A stretch of DNA of 64,000 nucleotides from contig NC_088319.1 of assembly GCF_910592395.1 (NCBI RefSeq), positions 994,001 to 1,058,000 of the forward strand, written 5' to 3'. A program made the translations under genes and the position numbers. Of this stretch, positions 36,401-45,400 are shown piece by piece. The first letter of the stretch is position 1, and the number at the start of each line of letters is the position of its first letter. This stretch comes from Lineus longissimus (taxonomy: Eukaryota > Nemertea > Pilidiophora > Heteronemertea > Lineidae). The notes under the pieces are model-generated. The model saw only the letters and a program-made list of their open reading frames with translations. It had not been told where the DNA came from and did not search any database.

Positions 36401-39400
36401 GTGGTTAACACTGCTGGCTTCCACGCAATAGGGCCCAGGTTCCTGGGAGAACCCAGTATCGTATTTCTGAATGAACCGGCGTGACTTTCAAGTAACTCAA
36501 ATTCCTGGCTCTTCACAGTCCATCGAATGCGCCGTAAAACCGAGGCTCCTTGCATCTGTGTCTCACCAAGCGGGCAACATGCAACATCAACCTCTGGCCG
36601 AAGCTTGAGTCACTAGGCCAATAAACCAAATGGCGATATTCGTGACTAACAGTAGTGTCACGCAAAACCCTCATCCCGCCTTGGAGGAATATATCTAGTG
36701 AAAATCACCTCCAAGTGCCGAGTGCTATACCTAGGGGCATACCTATTATTTCCATTCTTTCTTCAACTCTTCCAGCATCATTTGAGGCGATGCAGATGTA
36801 AAGACCAGCATCTGTCACTGCAGCAGCATTGATCGTGTATCGGGCTAATCCAGGCTGAAATAAAACAGGCTACATGAAGATCAGAGCATCTGAAATTATT
36901 CGAAGTAACATGGATTTACCTGCGAGACACCAGCAAGATAAACCACAACTGAACAAAAACTAACATATATTGCGATACACCGTTCAAGAGGCTGATCCAG
37001 AAATAAAGTTGCCAGGGTAGGCCATGTGCCCACCTGCGGGCCATGACATGAATACGGATACCGTTCCGGTTAGAGAGAATTTGACCTCTGTAACCTTGGA
37101 AATTAGCAATGGTCTCTCTAGGCCATGCCCTGCCACTACCAGTGAATGTCAGGCCAGTTATTCCGTAACTCAGTGTTTGGGGTTGGGGGAAGGCCTTGAA
37201 ATTCGTTAATTGAGAACTTACCCTGGATACAGCCCGGGGGTCTGAACTCGGAGAGGCTGCGGTTCCCCGCGGCTGAACCCTCTGCCAGTAGACATTGGGG
37301 TTTGGTTCACCTTCAGCTCGGCACTCAAACACCACAGGTTGACCAACACGGACTCGGATCGGGCTGGTCGGCTGGACAGTGATGCGCGGAATGGCTGGAA
37401 AAAGATTAAGATGATTGGAGTAGGCCCAGTATGGGTTGTTTCGTCACACTAAAGATATGGATCTATTATACTGGCCATTGATATGAATAGAGCTGAGATA
37501 TGGTCTAGTTGCCCATTCGAATCTTGAAAGAGGTCCCTGGTTCAAACGCCACATGATACGAGGCTCTAGGCAGATCTCTTTGTGTAATAGGGACTACGGT
37601 CTCAAAAACTCAAGTTGATGTGCTTGGCTAAAAGGGCGGAAAGCTCTAAATGCGTCTCCACCTACCTTGGACTCTGAGAGTAGCTGTTGCAGTCGTGGTT
37701 CCAGCGGTGTTGGTTGCCGTACAGATGTAGGATCCCTGCTCCGGTCCGTTGATTCGGTCAAATCTGATCACGCCATTTTCAAGGATCTGGGTGTTGGCCG
37801 TCAGTCTTTGGCCCTCCGCTCTGGAAACAAGCAATAAATGGGTTAAAACTCAGCAAAGTTCTGGCAGGAGATTTTATCATCTTGTCGCATGGCTGATGAG
37901 AAAATCAATCGATCAGACTGTTTGTGTGCCAGAGGATAATCTGCGGTGTATTGGTTTTTTTAAGCAAGAGGGCTTGTCACAGAAGGCTACAGTCATCTTC
38001 CTTATTCGTCAGTGTAAACTTTCTAATTGGTGGTATCATTCTCCAGGGAGTATTCCACCTCCAAGGATGGAGGAGCAATTTGAATGAGCCACTTTAGTTA
38101 GGCACCAATTGGATTGATTGGCCTAGTGACTCGGTCTTCAGCCAGAGCTAGAGTCCACCACAAACCATGCTCATGTTTCTCACTTGGTGGGATATTTTGT
38201 TTCCCCAGGTGAACAGATAATGAACTTCAGATTTATGTCTCATTCAAAGGCCTGCCTGCAATAGGTACATGGGCACGCATGTTCCAAGTTTCACGCAGTA
38301 GCCTGTGACAGATATTTCCGACTGACACACTAGGCCTAATAAAGATATGCTCCAGTGTTACCTTCGCCATGATAATGTTGGTTTCGGGTAGCCTGCAGTG
38401 ACTCGGCACTGGAACAGAGCACTGCTACCAGCAGTCATCGTCTGCTGGGTCTTGGGGAAGATCTCGACTTGAGGGGGTTCACGCCCTGGAATATACAGCA
38501 ACAATAACTGATAGGGACTAAACTTCCTTAATTTTGACAGCAAGTATGATCATTTTGAATATACAGTGGATAACCTTGGATGACCAGAAATCAATCAGGG
38601 GTTTCAAGGAGCAACCAGAAGGTGCTCACTTGCACTCGACCAGTCAGGGAACCAAGCAGTGACTCAGCTGGGAGTCGAACCCACGACCTCTTGATCATGA
38701 GGCCGACTCTCTTCCACGGTGCTACTGTTGTCCGGATCAGTGTTTGTTTTGGACATACTAAGTCTTGCGCAGTATTCCAATGTAAAGTTCCAGTCTTGAA
38801 ATGGGTTCAAGTCATACTATAACAATCCACTTACTTTCGACTTCAACCCTGGCGCTTGCTTGATTCTCTCCGATAAAGTTCCGCGCGATACACTTGTAGA
38901 TTCCTCGATCACTCAGAGATGCTCGAACGATTCGGAGGACATCATTGTTGACCTGAAATTTGAAATATTCATGTCTCTTTCAATAGACTTTTACGACTGA
39001 AGTTAAGTCAATGTCGAAGATCAAAAGTTACATACAAGTGTCTGTGTCTGTGAAAATGACACAGCATTATTAACAACAGCGCCTTCTCTGATTGGCTTCA
39101 ATAATCATAACAAATCACAGAAATGATGGATGCTCAGAGTAAAAGCCTGAACAATTTTCCATGAGAAAAAATTGTCTTCTTCTTCTTCTGCGTTCGCTCT
39201 GCACTTGGAGGGGTCATTCTCCTAGGAGTAATCCTCCTCCAAGGCGGGATGAGCATATCCTGCGTGCCACTACGGTTTAAGGCACCAATTGGGTTTATTG
39301 GCCTAGTGGTCCGACTTTGGCGAGAGAGATAGAGTCCACGCAAGCTACTCATGTTTCTCACTTGGTTGGGTCTTAGCTTGCCCTGGCACAGACACCAGGT

Positions 39401-42400
39401 ACAAGGAACCTCGGTTTTGAGTCTCGAAAAAAAAAAGTTGTCTATATGACTGTCTTTACTTGCAAAAATATGCTGCTAAAATGCCAATGTCACATTGCCG
39501 GAATCGTAAAGTTAGTGGCTAAGTACCTGATGGTTACTAGTGAGGTCTCCCCCACTCCACTGCCACGTGATCCTTGGCTGGGGCTGTCCCGTGACGACAC
39601 ATCGTAAGGTGCCCGACGTACCCTGGGCGAGGATGAGCTGGGCGGGATCAATGCTGGCCGCGGGGTGCGATTCTGGAAGTAAAATAAAAGATGTCATCAT
39701 CACACTTTCTAATAAACTATAACCTAGCAGCGTTATATCGAAAAGCTAGATAGGATTCTTAAGTTATCTAAGAATCTCATTCACTTCTTAAGTAAGAATC
39801 TTAAGTTATCTAAGAATCTTATTCACTTCTTAAGTAAGAATCTTAAGTTATCTAAGAATCTTATTCACTTCTTAAGTAAGAATCTTAAGTTATCTAAGAA
39901 TCTTATTCACTTTCGTGTACAAATAATACGTAGATTAGTCACAAGATTCTTGCAAGATTCACAGTAAAGATTTCAACTAAGAATCTTACAAGAATTCGTG
40001 GTATCAATTTCTATTCTTAAAGGGCTCATAGTGAGCGTTTGCCATCTTATGAAAACGAGACCTAACGTATTATCACAAACGTTCCTATCCTGCGCCAAAG
40101 GTGTTTAGAATACTGCACGAACCTTGCTGTCCTCCAACTACATACAGTGTCGCGATGACAGTACCCGTCTCGCCGGTTGTAACCCTCACATGACACTCAT
40201 AATTCCCAGCATCCACTTTCCTCACATTCGGTATAATCAGTTCACCCCTCTCGACCCTTGACCCCTGTGGAAGCTGCTGTGCGCCCTGCTTGCTCCAGGT
40301 GATGGTGGCACGCTGGGTGCCTCGGACGGAACAGATGAACCGGGCCTCGGCGCCGACAGGAACTGTCAACTCAGAGCGTCGCAAGAGGGCAAAATTTGGT
40401 CCTGCGTCTGAAAAGCAAAACGAATACAATGTTGATTTCAGTCATTACTGGAGATAAGCTTTAGTCAGGTTTCATGTTCATGAAAGCATGAGCATGTGAA
40501 GATGACACTGTTATCCTTGCAGGTCAATTTTTGAGCAAAGCTCTCATTGAGGAGTAAGGACTGATGTTGAAACTTGCTGTGGAATGATAGTCACATGCAG
40601 TTATCCAAGAAACAAAGTAACTACCTATTCATATGACCATTCATGTGAATGTTCTCAATGTGGACTGTCTGGTTGTACCATTACTACACCTATAGACATG
40701 ACCATACTTTGGAAAGCTCTCAGTGAGCACTTTTTATGGTACTATTAGTGGACCTATGGACACGACCTTTCATTTGAAGGCTCTCTGTGACAGCTTCTAA
40801 TGGTAATGTTAGTAAACCTATAGACATGACCATTCATTGGAAAGCTCTCAGGGAGCACATTATGATGGTACCATTGGTATCACAATTGATTCTATTTCGG
40901 GGAAACGGCAAATCTTTAGAAAACTTCCTGAAAAGCAACACCGACTCATTCAAACAGCTCTCTGTGACAGCTTCTAATGGTATTATTAGTAAACCTATAG
41001 ACATGACCATTCATTGGAAAGCTCTCAGGGAGCATTTTATGATGGTACCATTGGTGTCACAATTGATGCTATTTCAGGGAAATTACAAATCTTTTGAAAA
41101 CTCCCTAAAAAACAACACCGACTCATTCAAACAGCTCTCTGTGACAGCTTCTAATGGTATTGTTAGTAAACCTATAGACATGACCATTCATTGGAAAGCT
41201 CTCAGAGAGCACCATATTTTGGTACCATTGGTGTCATGATTGATTCTATTTCGGGGAAATGACAAATCTTTTGAAAACTTCCTGAAAAGCAACACCGACT
41301 CATTCAAACAGCTCTCTGTGACAGCTTCTAATGGTACTATCAGTAAACCTATAGACATGACCATTCATTGCAAAGCTCTCAGGGAGCACTTTATGATGGT
41401 ACCATTGGTATCACAATTGATTCTATTTCGGGGAAACGGCAAATCCTTTGAAAACTTCCTGAAAAGCCCCACCCACTCATTTAAACGTTTACCCTACATA
41501 CCTCCCTTCACATAAAGGATCGTCTTCGTTGAAGCTTCTCCAGCCGTGTTCGATGCTTTACAGGCATACTCAGCTTCGTCCGTCTTCCGTGCGAACGGAA
41601 TGATGAAGACACCGTTGATAAATGTAGCCTCGGAGTTCAGCTGCCCGCTTGTACGCGCCCACTCCAGTGTGGGCTCTGGGCGGCCCATGGCGATACAGCG
41701 GAATTCAACGCGTTCGCCATAGTTGACTGCCTGGTAGCGAGGTTCGATGCGTACAGTTGGCGACTCCACAGTAACTGGAAGAGCAGAAAAACACAAGGCT
41801 CCGGTATGGGAATACAAATTGCTGTCATTGTAGTTTATAATGAATGCAAATTTGTCCACACTTGGCATTAATAGCATTTTATAGACCTAGTCTTGTGAAT
41901 TGCAAGATATATCAACGTCATTAAGAGGTTTAACACATCTGGAAGTATAAATTCTCATGTTTTTAACACAAAGTTCGAATTCAGTTCATAGAGACGTATA
42001 CCTACGTTTTTCGCCTTGAAACTATAGGGAGCCAAACGTACATTTACGTCGGTTGGTGCTGAAGTGAACATATAAAGCATTGATAACACATGACTTACCT
42101 CCAACCGTTAGTGTAGCGATATCAGTGTCAATGCTGAACGGGTTGGATCCCGTACAGACGTACGTTCCCGAGTCTTCAAGCTTGGCGTTAGGGATAGTAA
42201 GGACACCGTTCTCATCCATAGCCTGGTCAGGCAGATTCCCTCCTTGCTTGGTCCATAGCAGGTTGTAGGTGACCTGTGAGGAAGGGAAGCATCATGAGCT
42301 GAGGGCAAAATATGGGAACATTCTAAGGGAGAAAATCCCACATGTGCTTCTAAAAACAGGTTCTTTTTCTAGCAACTCTCCTTGAAATATCAGACACAGA

Positions 42401-45400
42401 ACTAAAGCCCATTTTATGAAAATATGGCATCCACTTGAATTTTCGTTTTTTTACGAAGAAGATTTCTGTTTTGTTTATGTAACTGTCACCCAAACAATCT
42501 GTCCAAGTAGAAATATTTTTTACAATAGAGGTTGTGGCAACTTCCAAGGCATTGTCAATCCTGTGTCCCTATCAAAAATCAAGAACTTAGAATTACCAAT
42601 CTCTCCTCCAAACGGCGACTTCTGTACACTTGATAAAACCTCCCGTAACCGCCCTCTATACAGGATTAAGTAACTATACATTGAAGACAATACGTGAGAC
42701 AGGAAATCGTTGTACCGTTTTTGTCGCAAGATTGTGTCATTATTACAGTTTGGGAAATTTCAAAAGGGTTTTATGAACAGTGCGATGCGTAGATATAAAG
42801 AGCAGCAGACAGGCGAAGAAAAAGCGGGTTAAAAGAGCTATAAAACCTTACCATAACGCCACTGACCTGATCGAATCAAATGAATACATGATTAGATGTC
42901 TGCGATGATTGCAATTCCTGATCAAAACTCCATACGTTTTAAAATCCTCGACGGTTTGTAATCATCAATGCACATCCTATCCAGATAGATCTCAGTCGTT
43001 TAATGCTTTGAAAACTGGGATAAATTCCAGCTGCATGCGCCGTTCGAGACTTCGGCCATAGCACCATCGACTTTTTTCACAACATTTTGGAGTTAACCTT
43101 ACCATGGCATTCCCCGTATGATGACTGATTTGTCCTTCCGATTTCAGAGCAATTTGGTCAATAATGAAACCCTAATTACAAAAAGTCCATTGAATTTTAA
43201 GCGAAATTCCAACTTTGATGCCAATTTTCTCAAAATGGCCAAAACGGATATTTTTTTGGCTTTGAAAAGTTTTCAGAATTTTAAACTTATGAAAAAATTC
43301 AACTCTGAAAGATGAAAAATGTTCTAAGTCCAATTATTTTTTTCACTTGTTTTTTTTCTGCTCAAAATGAAGAAACATCATCAGCCCAAAAAATGTCTTG
43401 GCTTTGAAAATTTTTCAGAATTTTGAACCGATGAATAAGTTCAACAATTTTGGCGGGAAAACCTAATCATGCAATTTGTCCCCCGATTTTCAACTTCACT
43501 AGCGCGACCACCCCGGTAACGCGACCATTCAACCTCGGTCCCATGAGTGGTCGTGTTACCGGGGTTCCACTGTATATCTTGTTTTGCAATGAAGCTGTTT
43601 TAACTTTGTCCCCGAACCTCAGTTGTGGGGCACTCTGTTTTTTATCACCAAAAATTGGAGACCTCCATGTTGGGGCAACCAAGGGTTAATGATGGTTGTG
43701 GGTTAGAAGTTAGCAGTAAGGCCAAACCAATGACAAAGCAGCCAGGGCAGTGAACATTTTGGAAGAAATTACAATCACTCCATCAGAAGAAGGTACAATC
43801 ACTCCATCAGACCAAAATCGTAGATCTTGTTGCTTGGGCACCCATGGGTTAATGATGGTCACATGATAGAAGTGAGAAGTGAGGTAAACGCAACAACAAA
43901 GCAGCCAGGGCCAGTGAAATAACTTTCAGTTCCCAAAAACTGTAAATCAGGATATGTTTCCCAACTTCTGAAAGGGTTAAAGCAGTTATCACATGATGTT
44001 ATGCAAAAAGCAAGCGAAAAGCATATCAGACAGCAGGCATGCAAATTACAAAACTTGACCTCTGACCTGACTGATTCCCGCGCAGACGAACCGCACAGTA
44101 GTACCAGCATCTACCGTCAAAAACTTTGGTTCTTCGACGCGAACCGTGATGTCTTGTATCACTGAAAGCATTGACGATAATATTTGAAATAAAAGAACAA
44201 AATTGAAGGTTATTATACAGACTTTAATATAAATATGTTATACAATTTGTTTACTCTATATTCATCCCTGCAAAACGGTACACCCACACGACATGCGAGC
44301 CAACTGATGGCGTGCCACCCTCCCGAGATGATAGATGGGAAACTTAGCAAACAAAACCATCAAGCTGACAACCAAGTTAGAAAGAATCAAGACTGTCTGC
44401 TGGTACAAGTGTTACAGGCAAAGTAATCTTATGCATGAATGATGTAAGCAATAAAGAGTTAACATTTGACAAAAGCTTGCTAGGCCCTCTCAGAAAGTTG
44501 GTGAGTCCGCATAGACAGGCAAAACTGATTGCTCAGAGTCTGCAGGTTTACACTATTTTCAAATGAAACGGGGACGCCCTTCAGAAAACTGATTTAAAGA
44601 GTCTATTTAAGAAACTGAAAACACTCGCGTCACTGTTCTCATCGACCGGTTTGTCAGCATCTGGCGCCGCCGGTGCATCGGCGAATGATATATCGCCGCG
44701 CTTCGGTCCCTCGTCGACAAACTCACCCATCACTTTAAGCAACACCGTCCCCTCTGTCCGTCCGTACGTGTTGACGGCCGTACACGTGTACCCTCCGCCA
44801 TCGGAGGAAATCAACCCGTTTATCGATAAGGAGTTGTCTGCCGTGACGCTTGCCCGCCGAGGTAATGGACGCCCGTTTGTACGAGCCCATGTGACCCGCA
44901 TTGGCTGCGGACCTTGTACGTTACAGGTGAAGCGTACAACGTCTCCTGTCATCTTTGTAACGCGGTTGGGGTAGACAGTAACGACAGGTTCTCTTGATAT
45001 AGCTGAAAAATAAGTTTGTTGCAGATTTAAAGGATCAGCCCACTCATTATTTTTGCATGTTAAAGGTACAGTAGGCAGTTGCTAGTTAGCCATCGTGTGT
45101 TGAGCTTGATATGCGCATTAACAGAACTTTATCTGGTTGGACAGTGTGATGAATAGTTCTGCTGTACTACGTGAGAGTAAATTCTCTTCTGGTCACTTCG
45201 TGAACATATTCCTGTTTTGAGTGATCCTTTAATTTCGAAATGACATGTTTGTACTCGATTCAAAACAAACTGATGATGCAGCCTCACAACGCTTTACCTC
45301 GCCCAACTGCTTATCATTATTGTGTAAATACTTTCACCTAATTGGCTATCACATGAGAAATTGAACTGGAACGGGATTAACCCTTTGACCTCAGCGATGA

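Noticed and set aside
40787-41515. 150- and 91-codon + strand frames
   Set aside because: Produced by the 177-bp tandem repeat, antisense to perlecan and not resembling any domain.
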